The position numbers were made by a program, and so were the translations under genes. This document shows positions 30,338 to 41,312 of a stretch of DNA of 64,000 bases, one piece after another. The DNA is from Bedellia somnulentella. Taxonomy: Eukaryota > Arthropoda > Insecta > Lepidoptera > Bedelliidae. The stretch covers positions 4,960,001-5,024,000 of the forward strand of contig OY755179.1 in the NCBI GenBank assembly GCA_963576735.1, written 5' to 3'. Below the pieces are notes generated by a model. The model worked only from the letters and a program-made list of their open reading frames with translations, did no database searches and was not told where the DNA came from. Each line of letters starts with the position of its first letter. Positions within the stretch are counted from its first letter, which is position 1.

Positions 30338-30606
30338 GTTCTTCTGTGTAGTGTCGGCTCTGCTGTGTAGTGTCGGCTTAAAATAACACTACCCCATGTC
30401 TTCCGGTGGGTGTACGTAATAGGCGACTAACGGTATTGGGACTTTTAAGGGATTTCAGGGCGATGTGGTTGGAGACCCATCAGCAACAACCTTTATTCTA
30501 CCATCTTTTCCCCACGCAACTTCCAAAAGTGGCTGAGGAATTTTTGATTCCCTAGCTCTGGTTACCCCTTCAAGGGATTCATAGCCGTGAGTATATGTAT
30601 GTATGT
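30338..30606 (+). mobile_element. Family A retroposon, duplicated head, 11-bp TSD
   Basis: ACAACTGTTCT occurs at 30327-30337 and 30607-30617. The head is present twice (CTGTGTAGTGTCGGCT, then TGCTGTGTAGTGTCGGCTTA). The junction differs from that of the copy at 3697, which points to an independent event. Confidence 0.9.
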
Positions 30607-30746
30607 ACAACTGTTCTATGAGAGCCCCCTTAAACATTTATTGAACTAATATCAGGTGAGTTGATATGTCTCTTTTACTTTTATCATTATCGATCAACAA
30701 TGAAAATGTATGGCAACCTCCTTATAGCCTCACAATATATATTTTA

Positions 30747-31558
30747 ATACTAGTGGATCGTCCCAGCTTCGCACGGGTAGCGTTGTTTTTTTAAATATCT
30801 GAGGTTTCTTTCTTCAGTCACTGCTCAAGCATTGTGAAATTCAGCGCAATGTTTTCAATTTATTAAATTTATAGCACTCCCTAAACAGTGTAGTTTGGTG
30901 AATTTGAATGCGCTTTAATGAACGGTTTAGTATTTCCGTTTAATAGCAAATTTTGGAATAAAATGCCATGAAGTATTTATAACAATCTAAAAAATAAATC
31001 ATTACGTTATGTAGGATGCATGAAGCTACTAACTAAACAGGAGAGAGTACTCACAAAAAGATGGTAAACAAAAATGCAATTTATTACCATGCAATAAAGT
31101 TAATTATCTTTTAAAGACTGTCAAGCAGAGAAATGTCCTAGAACGAGAGCCGTGTGAGAGAGAAGTGTGTCCCGCTCGCACGGTTGCCAGTCGAGATTAA
31201 GTTCAAAGAAAAACAAATCAAACTTATTTATAGGGAGTATTTTATAAAAAGCAGTTTATAAACTGTTCCTTTTTTGTATTTTATTTTAATTATTATTGTC
31301 GCCTTTCGATTTGGAGATAAATAATTGGTTAAGTTTGGCAAAAGGGATATTAATATTTGTCACGGGTATCCCCATCGAAACAAGATAAATGTGGTGTCCA
31401 CAATTTATCATCTGTTTGAGTGTTTTGGAGCTTTCATCATTTAATTAAGAAAATATAGAGATAAATATGGGTTCATGTTATGGAACAATAAATAAAATAA
31501 CCTGTATCATCTCGAACTTTACCACATGAATGCATTAAACGATTTGAATTTGAATATA
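30747..31558. other. Helitron-like terminus, otherwise unassigned
   Basis: ACTAGTGGATCGTCCCAGCT then TCGCACGGGTAG (30752-30783) is the reverse complement of the ...GGGCGAAGC..CTAGT type 3' end common in lepidopteran Helitron-like elements, so an element may extend rightward on the minus strand. I cannot find its other end. 31140-31190 has a mildly GC-rich patch without a motif. Confidence 0.35.
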
Positions 31559-31790
31559 GCTGTGTGGTGTCGGCTTAGTATAGCACTACCCCATTTCTTC
31601 CGGTGGGTGACGTAAGAGGCGACTAACGGTATTGGGGCTTTTAAGGGATTTTTGGGCAATGCGGTTGAGACCCATCACCAACAACCTTTATTTCACCATC
31701 TTTTCTCCACGCAACTTCCAAAAGTGGCTGAGGAATTTCTAATTCATTAGCTCTGGCTATCCCTTCTAGGGATTTATAGCCGTGAGTATA
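31559..31790 (+). mobile_element. Family A retroposon, tail replaced
   Basis: The body is complete but stops at GCCGTGAGTATA without the TATG tail. It continues directly into a family C fragment, so a later event removed the 3' flank. Confidence 0.85.
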
Positions 31791-31832
31791 AATCCCTTTG
31801 AGCTACCGTGTCAAAGGCTGCGAGTGCATCCA
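31791..31832 (-). mobile_element. Family C fragment
   Basis: TGAGCTACCGTGTCAAAGGC then TGCGAGTGC is the A-box side of the tRNA-like module plus the start of the central segment. Confidence 0.6.
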
Positions 31833-32090
31833 GGGCCGTCTTAAACTAGACCGGGGCCCTTGGGCACACAAGAATTTGAGGCCCTTATAGAAAGCAAAAA
31901 AGCGAATTAAAATATCATTATTTTACTAATAAGTATGTGTATGACCGTTTACTCGTATTATACGTAATCAAATGATGGAATGATACTAGTTTTTTTGTGA
32001 CGATTACGACAACGGTTATTTTCGGGATTTCTATTGAGCAATTTCTTGTATTATGTCCCTAAAGACAGTTTTCTTAAGGATGTCACTTTT

Positions 32091-32563
32091 TAAGCGCCCA
32101 GTACACAATGGCCAGTGATGGGCCACGCTCCGCAATGCACAATTGTAGGCCACGATCACTTGGTGTTCACACAATGGCCCATTGCTCATTACTGCCTAGC
32201 AATCAACTTGTGATGGACGTCGAAGTAATTATGGCTTCAGCTATTTATTTATTATTATGTATGTAATTTATTTTATTTATGGCGCTATTTATGTTATTTT
32301 TACGTCATATAGTGATTATAAATACATTTTGCAATAAAATATCCCAAAAAAGTATAAGTATCTATGAGCGGCCGGTGACGAACTAAACAATGGCCCACTG
32401 TGGAAACACCACCGGCCACGCTACGCCACGATTCCTTTGAAGTGTGCCCGAAAAACCGACAACTTCACCATTGCGCGCCACGATCGGCAATTTTCCGCCA
32501 TCATGCACCATTGCTCCCTGTACACAGTGGGCCATCGTGGGCCATTGTGTGCTGGCCGCTTTA
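32091..32563. mobile_element. TIR DNA element with repeated AATGGCC motifs, about 475 bp
   Basis: The termini pair imperfectly over about 35 bp: TAAGCGCCCAGTACACAATG at the left against the reverse complement of CATTGTGTGCTGGCCGCTTTA at the right. CAATGGCC/GGCCATTG occurs at least seven times in the two sub-terminal regions, in both orientations, as expected for transposase binding sites. A TTA or TAA duplication at the ends is possible (PIF/Harbinger-like) but degenerate. No transposase. Confidence 0.6.
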
Positions 32564-32564
32564 G

Positions 32565-33346
32565 AAAGAAAAATAATTTATTTGGCAATAATTTAGAGGA
32601 ACTCTTATTAAAACACCAACAGATGCCTCAATGTACTTTTGTTACCAAAGCACAAGCTTACAAGGACCAAGGGCTGCTTTACAATAGCAGCTTCTAAATG
32701 CTGGAACGTTATACCGCCGCCTATCAAAGATGCACAGTCTATTTCCTCATTTAGAAACAAATTGCTTAAATATTTGATAGTATTGCAGCGCAACGAGTTT
32801 GCTATTCCCTATGGCTGTGCTTCTAATGTCGAATAATAACCAGTAATAAGGTATTTATATATACAGTAACATGTATCTATGTATATATATATATATATAT
32901 TTATCTATTTATGCATTATATTGTTATGAAAGTATGTACGTGGCTTTCATTATTGGTATTTATATTGATTGTTATTTATATTTTATTCTTCTATAATATG
33001 TGAAGAGATCTAAATAATGTATATAAATTAGCTCTAGGCTAAGACTATGCGCGTGGTGTCTGTGTGTGGATGTGTGTGTGTGTGTATGCGAGTGCATGTG
33101 TATTGAAATTAGTTCTAAGTTAGTTTTAAGTGTAAGTAGTCTTAAGGTTTGGTCAGAGCTGAAAATCGGAGCTATCTGCTTGTAGTGGATAGACCGAGCT
33201 CTGTACCATTTTGTCTTTTATTTTGCTGTTATATGCTATTGTTCGCTTTGTTAATACTTCTTTCTTATTGTTTGTTGTCATGTCACCATTTTTTTTTGTT
33301 GTGTTAAAGACAAATAAAATCTTTTATTATTATTATTATTATTATA
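32565..33346 (+). pseudogene. CR1/L2-like LINE 3' end with (TTA)n tail
   Basis: A short C-terminal frame (about 32639-32835, then two stops) reads KHKLTRTKGCFTIAASKCWN, VIPPPIKDAQSISSFRNKLL. This matches the usual ..A-x-x-x-W-N-x-(I/L)-P-x-x-(I/L)..S-x-F-K-x-x-L-K-x-(Y/F)-L end of CR1/L2-group LINE proteins. A 3' UTR of about 500 bp with (AT)n and (TG)n runs follows, then AAATAAAATCTTTTATTATT and a TTA microsatellite. The upstream RT domain is missing through 5' truncation. Confidence 0.65.
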
Positions 33347-33720
33347 GATATTTTTTTGTTTTCACTTTCTCGGATTTTACTCCGGATTTTTTTTTAAAGA
33401 TATTGACGGGCTGCCAAGCCAAGCCAATTTCTTTTCATCTAGATGTTCTGAATTACATTGTAGTGAGTATTTGTCTGTGGTGATGGATTTGGGGGTGTGA
33501 TCGGAACAAATGGTTGTATAGCTCTTGTAGGTTGTTGAAGATTTTGGTTTGTGACTGGGTGGTTCAGTTCATAGCTGCTTTGGAAGAATTTCCGTACAAT
33601 TCTGCAAGTGTTGAGGATAGCCGCTTTCTGTATAATGACATATGTGCTGGGATTTAAGTCAAGTGTACTGAGTGATTGGTGCAACTGTTTTGGAATAACA
33701 CCCGTTGAGGAGATTACAAA
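33347..33720 (-). pseudogene. Second LINE C-terminal fragment, tail-to-tail with the previous one
   Basis: The minus strand reads VISSTGVIPKQLHQSLSTLD, LNPSTYVIIQKAAILNTCRI and VRKFF, then a proline-rich end. The phrase V-I-S-x-T-G-V-I-P-x-x-L..I-Q-K-A-x-I-L-N-T-C-x-I-V-R-(K/R)-F is a conserved C-terminal block of type-1 non-LTR retrotransposon polyproteins (recalled from family knowledge). The frame closes at about 33439, followed by an A-rich tail facing the TTA microsatellite. Confidence 0.6.
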
Positions 33721-34330
33721 TTATTATTAGATGGTCACCCTACTTAAAACGAGACACAGTTCGCTAGTTAGCCATCCTTTTTCAGGACACTTTAGGTCGC
33801 CAGCGCGCGTTCCTGTTTAAATAATACTTCCATGGTAGGATGCAACTACTGGCGCCATCTAGTATGTTATATGTAAATTAGTAAAGATTTGGTTTCGATC
33901 ACGGGCGCGATGGCTTATTGTAGAAATAATTTTGGTGTTTGTCTACCGATTTCTATGATTCTTTTTTTATTAAATAGGTAATAATGTTACCTTTTTTAAA
34001 TTAGGGATGAGTGAGAGGTTTACAAACGTAAGAGTAAACAAATATAATCAGGATGTTCCGAACTGCTAAGCTATCTGGAATTACACGTGATATTGTGAGT
34101 CAACCGTAAAAGATAGACATATACTGTTGAGGATTTTTTTTTAGATAATTTTATGAAAAATATTTCCGCCACACATGATTTCTATGTAAGTTTAACCATT
34201 AAGGCTGCACACGCGACGGAAGCTTAAAAAATGGAGTAACTTCTCCCGTTTTCCCAAAATTTCCCAAAATTCCCCTTTACTTCTCTGCTGAAAAGTATAC
34301 AAAAACCTGCGCAGGAGTATGAAGAATAAT
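33721..34330. other. No feature seen
   Basis: No assignable gene. TGGCGCCATCTAGTATG near 33850 and GATGGCGCTGACTGTATAT near 35505 are short phrases common in lepidopteran repeats. Confidence 0.35.
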
Positions 34331-34500
34331 TGTACCAAGTTTCGTTAAAATCCGTCGAGTAGTTTTTGTTTCCATAAGGAACATACAAATCGACAGACAG
34401 ACAGACAGACAAAAATTTTACTGATTGCATTTTTGGCATCAGTATCGATCCCTAATCACCACCTGATAGTTATTTTGAAAATATATTTCATGTACAGAAT
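34331..34500. repeat. Dispersed repeat piece with (GACA)n
   Basis: GTTTCGTTAAAATCCGTCGA, GTAGTTTTTG and CAGACAGACAGACAGACAAA then TTTTACTGATTGC. The 'allow-for-target-site..cagacagacaga' phrase is widespread in moths. The element class is unknown. Confidence 0.4.
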
Positions 34501-34513
34501 TGACCTCTCTACA

Positions 34514-35812
34514 TCTATACTAATATTATAAAGCTGAAGAGTTTGTTTGTTTGAACGCTAGGATCTCAGGAACTACCCAATCAAATTGAAAAAATCTTTT
34601 TATGTTGGATAGTCCATTTATTGAGGAAGGTTTTAGGCTATATATCTTCACGCTGCAACGAATAGGAGCAGAAAATCAGCGAAAGATGTTGCAAAAACGG
34701 GGAAAATTATTCATATTGAACGGTTGAAGTTACCCAAAAAGTATGCATTGAAGAAATATTCCTCTTTAAACGATCTAAAAAAATGACCGGGACAGTATTT
34801 GTCTAGCTTTTAAGATTGACTCACTATAACCATTTTTATGGTAATCAAATTTGGTCGAAATTAATGCATTATTGCCAATTATTTGCATATTTTTTACACG
34901 ACCTAATATTAATCCTTATAAAAATAAATGTGTTGTTGATTAAGAGTATTTAATTGTGAACAAAATTGTCCTGCACATCACTTCATTTAAATTTGCATCT
35001 TAGCAGATAATACAATTTTAAAATTACTACGCAACAAAATTGACACGCGTGCATGAAGCGCAAGACAAGACGCTGCGCTGGCCGGCGAGCGAAGTGACCC
35101 GCGCGACTTTAAGTCTTATAAGGAATACAAACATACATACATACATATTCTCACGGCTATAAATCCCTAGAAGGGGTAGCCAGGGCCAAAGAATTAGACA
35201 CTCCTCATCCACTTTTGGAAAGTTTAGTGGGGAAAAGATGGTAAAATAAAGGTTGTTAGTGATGGGTCTCCAACCGCATCGCCCAAAAATCTCTTAAGAG
35301 CCCTATTACCGTTAGTCGCCTCTTACGTACACCCACCGGAAGAAATGGGGTCGTGCTATTCTAAGCCGACACTACACAGCAACAATAGCAATAAGTAATA
35401 TAATATTGATTAACAAATCATCATTTAAATTCGTGTACTATCTATGTTTGGAGGTATAGTCGTTGAAACAAATATATTTCTTTTTGTAGTCATGAATTTA
35501 CACTAGATGGCGCTGACTGTATATATTCTACATCGCGGTATAGTCTCTTCTTTACACTTTTTATCCCAGAAAAATTAAGAGATCAATAAATTTTCTTAAA
35601 AAATGGTTAAACAGACTAAGAATCAATGCTCAGCCGAAACTACTATACTTATAAACTTAAAATTTGTAAAGTGAAAAAATATTGAGGACACTATGAAAAA
35701 CACCTTTTTTCTCATCGCATGACAGAGACCCTCAAGAGGTCAGTTAAATATTTCAGTTTGACGACGTGAGAGTCTACACTTTTGACAGTACGAAGTCTGT
35801 GGGGTCAGCTAG
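34514..35812 (+). mobile_element. Helitron-like element, interrupted by family A
   Basis: It begins TCTATACTAATATTATAAAG after an A (34513) and can end at ..GGTCAGCTAG (35812) before a T. That gives the 5'-TC, 3'-CTAG and A^T insertion expected of Helitrons. The AATATTATAAAG start with GTTTGTTTGAACGC is a typical lepidopteran Helitron beginning. A clear 3' subterminal hairpin is not visible and no Rep/helicase frame is present, so the right boundary is tentative. The family A copy at 35131 is a later insertion. Confidence 0.5.
35131..35381 (-). mobile_element. Family A retroposon, full length, nested in the Helitron-like element
   Basis: Complete from (CATA)n to CTAAGCCGACACTACACAGC. It has a single change in the head box (GGGGTCGTGC for GGGGTAGTGC). 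Confidence 0.88.
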
Positions 35813-35984
35813 TTTATTATAAGTATAGATTGGTCTTTATATCGGCACCAGAAATACTTCATCTGCGAACATTCCAACTGTCAAACTATCATGATTCATG
35901 AGATACAGCCTGGTGAGAGACGGACAGGCAGGAATACTTTTGTATTAGGGTCCCGTTTTTCCTTATACGTGGGACACTCAGAAA

Positions 35985-37190
35985 ATTTTGCAAAAATAAA
36001 AAAAATGTTCTATGGGTAAAAATGTTTTTATTAAATCTTTTCAAAGTACTCTCCACCAGCATCTATACAAAGTTTCATACGTCTAAACCAGTTTTCTAAA
36101 CACTTTTTCCAGTCCGCCGCAGACACCTCATTTACAGCCCGCTGAAACGCTGACAGCGCATCTTCCGGCGATGAAAATTGTATCCTTTTGAGTTTATTTT
36201 TTATTTTAGGGAATAAAAAGAAGTCACACGGTGCAAGGTCAGGGCTGTAAGGAGGGTGACCCAAGAGTTTGACCGGCGTGCTGTTCAGGAAGTCCGTCGT
36301 TTTGAGCGCGGTGTGAGCGCGGTGTGAGCGGGCGCGTTATCGTGGTGAAGCAGTAGCCCGCGGAGCCCTGTGTTTGGTCGATTGTTGTGAGCAACTGAGA
36401 AAACTACTGGCAAGCATTTAGTAGTATACTAGTCTGCGTTAATACTTCTTTGATCTTGTAAAGGAATTGACACCAAACAACCAGTCATATCGAAAAAACT
36501 TGCGATCAAAATCTTCCCACCGCTTCTAGATCTCTTCACTTTGGTAGGGGTCGCTTCATTTTGAAATACCCAGACCGTCGACTGGCGCTTCGTTTCTGGA
36601 TCGTATTGATAAATCCAGGACTCATCACCTGTAACCATGTCCTAAACACGCCGAGACGAGCCAGCATCATATTTATTAATCATATCACGACACCATTCCA
36701 CCCGGGCCTGTTTCTGTACCTCCTCGGTGAGGTTGTGTCAGCGTGAAACTATCCTCCTCACGTGAATATGGTCGTGTAAAATCTCATGAACGCTTCCCGA
36801 TCCAATCTGCATAATGTGTTGAATCTCTAGATACGTTATTCGCCTATTGTCATGAATTAAATTTTTCACTTCCACCACGTTTTCATCCGTAACAGCCGTT
36901 AGAGGGCGACCACTTCTTTCTTCATCCCGCAAAGTTAATCGACCACGCTTGAATTCGTTATACCAACGATACACGGTTGCCTTGGAAGGTCTTTCATCCA
37001 TAAACGCCATTTGAAGTCTATCGTATGATTCGTCTGGTTTTAAGCGACATTTGAAATCGTAAAAAATCATAGCGCGAAAATGTTCCCGGCTCAGATTCAT
37101 TTTTCAGTAAGACACGACAATTTAAAATAGCTCGTAAAAAATAAAGAGGGAAATTTTAAAATTGGAACGTACTTTTTTTATATAAAGACT
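35985..37190 (-). pseudogene. mariner transposase, inactivated (three stops and an 11-bp duplication)
   Basis: The minus strand carries a mariner (DD34D) transposase starting at 37100. Residues 1-120 are open and form the paired-like double helix-turn-helix: SREHFRAMIFYDFK, SKATVYRWYNEFKRGR, RSGRPLTAVTDENV. A stop follows VRRIVSR, where a W is usual. A second stop precedes VTGDESWIY (first catalytic D). A third follows QRSINAD. HHDNAPAHTAL (second D) is followed at once by an 11-bp tandem duplication (36308-36318/36319-36329) that shifts the frame. HPPYSPDLAPCDFFLFPKIK (third D) then continues in the new frame to 36031. All three catalytic aspartates are recognisable. The element's ends are uncertain: I see no clean TIR, and the left flank looks like another repeat (TAGGGTCCCGTTTTTCC). 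Confidence 0.9.
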
Positions 37191-37390
37191 CATATTTTCA
37201 GTATACATTTACAACCGGCCAGTGTTTCATACATTAAAACCTTTTTTCGCAATACTTTCTGAGTTGCTTGGTATGTAAACCTAAAAACAATGTATAACTG
37301 GAACTATCTATCTATAAATATGTATGGAAGTGGTTTAGTTATTAATTGAGTCTTTGCCTGTTCTATCCTTGATTGAGTAAAACCATTGAA

Positions 37391-37661
37391 CATACATCCA
37401 TACACTCACGGGTATAATTTCTAAAAGGGGTAGCCAGAGTTTCAGAATCAGAAAACTTCTTCAGCGTCTTTAGAAAGTACATTAAGGTAAATAAGTTAAA
37501 ATAAATGTTTTGGATGATTGGTCTCCAACCGTATCGCCCAAATATCACTTAAAAAGCTCCGATACCCTTAGTAACCTCTCATGATTACCCACGGGAAAAA
37601 AATGGGGTAGTACAATTCTAAGCCGGTACTACAAAGCAATCTAAGCCGACATTACACAGCA
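37391..37661 (-). mobile_element. Family A retroposon, third copy with duplicated head
   Basis: After the first head (CTAAGCCGGTACTACAAAGC) a second follows directly (CTAAGCCGACATTACACAGC). The body is diverged (GCTCCGATACCC, CATGATTACCCACGGG). Confidence 0.85.
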
Positions 37662-38009
37662 AAGTGAAGTAAAAGTATTGAACAATATCAGACGACTCCA
37701 AATAAAGTTAACATCGAAGGTCACTGTGTACAAGTACAGATAAGTGATTGATTTTTTAATTCTATTGAGTGTTTGATTACTTTCCTATTAATAGCAAGAG
37801 GTAGTATTACAGTAATCAATCCATCATTGCAAGGAATTATTCTTTCATAGTAGACAAAGAAGAAAAAAGATGGAGGATTGTGAGTCACTTCCATCCATGT
37901 GTATCGACATTTTTTTACTGTGTTTTTAATGGTCTGGGAGGAGAAGACTATCATACCTTATACAAAAACAGAATATAAAGGCCAATTTTAAAACCCATTG
38001 GTAAAGAGT
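37662..38009. other. No feature seen
   Basis: No assignable sequence. A 77-codon minus frame at 37721-37954 has no motif. Confidence 0.35.
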
Positions 38010-38014
38010 CTTTT

Positions 38015-38530
38015 TAACCGACTTCAAAAAAAGGAGTGTTCTCAATTCGACCGGTATATTTTTTTTTTTTTATGTTTGTTCGCCGATTACTTTGCCATTT
38101 ATGAACCGATTTTGATCATTATTTTTTTATTCGAAAGAAGATACTCCCGGATTGGTACCATGATGAGGATATCAGGGTCTGATGATGGGATCCTGGAGAA
38201 ATCGAGGGGAACCCTCAAATTTTATAGGCAAGTGTACCGCGTTTTACATATTTTCTGAACTTATATTGGCATTTGCTTCTGAAAATCATATTGTTATGCT
38301 GCTGAGCTGATGATGGAAGGTGTGGTGCCTCAATCACTAGGTATTAGGAAACAGTTCTTTTCACATTCTATGTAGATTTACACTCCGCTTCGTCGCTTTT
38401 ATGAAGAGAAGTACAGGTACACTAAACATACATTTGTTATGTTATTGTTACCGAGAAAGTACCATGAGACCAGGACTGATGATGGCATCCCAGGAAATTG
38501 AGGGGACTGTCGAAACTCACAATCATGTGA
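38015..38530. repeat. Dispersed repeat with AACCGACTTCAAAAAAAGG edge
   Basis: The left edge reads TTTAACCGACTTCAAAAAAA then GGAGTGTTCTCAATTCGACC. This is followed by TGAACCGATTTTGATCATT, GAAAGAAGATACTCCCGG and TGATGATGGGATCCTGGAG, a familiar moth repeat of unsettled class. A second, diverged TGATGATGGCATCCCAGGA block at 38476-38495 suggests that two copies or an internal duplication are present. Confidence 0.5.
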
Positions 38531-38531
38531 A

Positions 38532-38700
38532 AGTGTATTTGTTCAAAACGCCGATAGGCCTGCCCTGTATAACGTGAGAACACTGCCTAAGCAAATCGTG
38601 GGTACTCTGAACAACAGGTGACAATGTAACGTGATACTCAGAAGTATTACTACCTCTGCTAACCCCTTCAGGGATATTCGGCGTGAGCGTTTGAGTCTTT
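38532..38700 (+). mobile_element. Family B SINE, 5'-truncated
   Basis: It starts within the family at TTCAAAACGCCGATAGGCC and ends at ATTCGGCGTGAGCGTTTGAG. This copy has GTGAGCG in place of GTGAACG, a step toward the GTGAGTA of LINE-L and family A. Confidence 0.8.
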
Positions 38701-38894
38701 CTTGAGATGTAGAATTGAAGACCATCGCCTTTCGAAGGATTTTAAGAACAATGTAAGGTTACATATGGTTGAGCCTATTTAATATCTTACTATAATAGAA
38801 ATACCGGAAATACGAAGAATAATACAGTAACTGTCGCTTCCTCATCCGAGAGGCATCTTTGCCAGGTCTACCCATCTCTAAAACTCGTAAAATA

Positions 38895-39496
38895 AAATAA
38901 TTTTTAACAAAAAGAAAACCGAGTTCATAGAAAAACAACCGAAAATAAACAATCTAGTACTAAAAATTACGAAATAAGTTTTTTTAATTGAATATGAGTA
39001 CTGTGATTGATACCTTAGCAATTTCTTTATTCCACACGCGTCAGTTCAACCTACCTAAATATTACAATTCTCTTAAATTAATTTTTGAGTCGGTGCCAGA
39101 CAAACAAAAGTAAATTTACCCTGCTATCTATTTCTGATTATTACAATCTAAACAATATATATCTATCGCCTAACGTTTTAAATGATAATACGTACAAAAA
39201 TCAATTTACCCTACAACTACAAGGTACCCTACATTTTACATGTATATGAAGTGCGAAATAAACACTTCTTATTATCAATTATCATCGAGGCTGGCACCGG
39301 CTCACAAATTAATTTAAGAGAATTTTAAGATTTAGGTAGGTTGAACTGACGCGTGTGGAATAAAGAAATTGCTAAGGTATCAATCACAGTACTCAAATTC
39401 AATTAAAAAAACTTATTTCGTAATTTTTAGTACTAGATTGTTTATTTTCGGTTGTTTTTCTATGAAGTCGGTTTTCTTTTTGTTAAAAATTATTTT
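38895..39496. mobile_element. Large fold-back (long-TIR) element 2
   Basis: The arms (38895-39099 and 39291-39496, about 205 bp each) are inverted near-copies. They share ATTTTTAACAAAAAGAAAAC, AATCTAGTACTAAAAATTAC, TGTGATTGATACCTTAGCAA, CACACGCGTCAGTTCAACCT and an inner edge GTCGGTGCCAG. The spacer is about 190 bp and there is no ORF. The inner edge GTCGGTGCCA and outer AACCGA/GAAGTCGGTT words tie it to the element at 1187 and the repeat at 38015. Confidence 0.8.
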
Positions 39497-39667
39497 TATT
39501 AATTAATATTTGAAAACATAACTTTTTTACGCTTTAATACTTCTATTACGTCACTAGACATTAGCTAAATCTCAAATATGAAATACATTTTTCATTGTAA
39601 GTCAGTGCAAACTGTGCAAAGGTATGCTATATTTATCATTAAATATTTTTATATTATAACATCATTG

Positions 39668-40028
39668 TTTGTTTAGTGGGTAGAACACATGCATGCAGAT
39701 GATGAGGGTTCAAATCCCGGGTCGGGCCTACGCCAATTTGTTTTTTTAAACACATAATATGTGAAGTGAATTTACTATGGTTATTAACATGATTATTAAC
39801 GGTCAAGGGAATCATCATGAGGAAACTTACGTGGCTAAGTTGAACTAAGACATGGGACAGTGTATTTGTAGAAAACGGCGATAGGCCTGCCCCCTATCAC
39901 GTGAGTACACTGTTCAAGCAAAACGTGGGTACTTTGAATACCAGTGGACAATGTCAAAGGATGTTCAGAAGTATTAGTACATCGGCCAAACCCTATGGGT
40001 ATATATGGCGTAAACGTTTGAATTTATG
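39668..40028 (+). mobile_element. Family B SINE, near full length
   Basis: The head is partly eroded at the A box (TTTAGTGGGTAGAACAC), but the B box AGGGTTCAAATCCCGGGTC is good. The hairpin region is changed to CGGCCAAACCCTATGGGTAT, where the CCC/GGG stem is kept by compensating changes. The end is GGCGTAAACGTTTG. Confidence 0.85.
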
Positions 40029-41020
40029 AGTAAATTTTTAAATAAAAAAAATCTCATTTGTTAAATTATAGAAACCAAGACCCAGATGAATCTGAAAACT
40101 GTAAGACCTCTCAAACCCGCTTCTTTGTTATAGATTTTATTACAATATTTCTTCGCGGGAAATTATTCATCACAAAAGAAGTGAGAAATGACGCTGGGCG
40201 GATAAAAGCAGCTGCACGCTTAACAGAAACAGCTATTAATATTGAATTAGCATTTTACTTCAGTTCCATTTAATTTGAAAAGCTATTTCTAGCCACTTTC
40301 GTAGCAACTTTGCAACGCTTTGTATTGGGAATTTATGCTATATGTGTTTTCGGTACGGTTGCGTGGATAAGCAAAGTTGTGTCACCATGTGTTTCTAAAT
40401 ATGCTTGATGAGCTGACTAAATTTAAAACAACAATATATATCGTGGCCAAAAAATATTTTAATTGTTTTCAAAAAATGCGAGAACAGCTCAGGGTAAACT
40501 GACTAGTAGAGTAATTGTGGTTTTACTTTTATTCTTATTCTCTGGAATAAATTAACTATTTAAAATATATAACACCGAGGCCACCGAGATTTCCATTTTC
40601 AAATTCCGAGCATTTAAAAACGTATTTAAACCTACATATATGAAACCTCAACTTGAAAAACCACAATAACATGAAATAGTGGTATTTTAAAACTCTAGGG
40701 CAAACGAAATCGAGACTCAAAATAAGAGATCCCATATCAAGATAATTTAAAACACAAAGCTGACAAGAAGTAATTACATTAGCGTTCTTCTGCGCTGAAT
40801 TCCGCTAGTTTGGTTAGACTAACCGCAAAGTTATTTACGTTGCAGGTTGCTACCGATAGCGATCGAAGCGGAGAATTTTAGCTTTTAGCTCTAGCTGTAT
40901 AGCTACATGTCTTATTAACTACTGAACGGTTGCTGTATATATTTTCGAACTAGACTCAGTTAAGTGCTGCACGGTTAATAACATTTAGTGTTAGTAATGT
41001 TACCGCGAAGCTTATTTTTA
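40029..41020. other. No gene; candidate TATA/Inr pair
   Basis: TATATATTTT starts at 40936 and TCAGT lies at 40956-40960, about 22 bases apart. This is shorter than the usual 28-31, so the promoter call is weak. Frames at 40058-40273 and elsewhere lack motifs. Confidence 0.25.
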
Positions 41021-41200
41021 CATGGACTCACGGCTGTCAATTCCAAAAGCGGGTAGCCAGAGCTAAAGAATTTTAAGTTCCTCCAACTGTGCTAGGTCAT
41101 AACATCGCCCAACAAGCACTTAAAAGAACACAAAACACTAACCCACTTCTTCGACCTGGACAAGAAATGGATAAGTACTATTTTATGCAATTTTTATACA
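41021..41200 (-). mobile_element. Family A remnant, heavily diverged
   Basis: GGACTCACGGCTGTCAATTCC, AAAGCGGGTAGCCAGAGCT, AACATCGCCCAACAAGCAC and AAGAAATGGATAAGTACTAT are in family order with large gaps. Confidence 0.65.
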
Positions 41201-41312
41201 TGCAAATGCCACTAAAATCTTCATATTTTAAAAAAACTCAGTAGTATGGATAAACAAGCATTTCGAATAACTTCTATTTGGAAATGTGAAATGCAATTTG
41301 TACCTTCAACCA

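Noticed and set aside
33211..33483. 90-codon plus-strand open frame rich in F, Y and V
   Set aside because: It crosses a LINE tail microsatellite and the antisense of another LINE; composition alone explains it.
40936..40960. TATA box plus TCAGT initiator as a confident promoter
   Set aside because: The spacing of about 22 bases is too short and no transcript-like or coding sequence follows; kept only as a remark.
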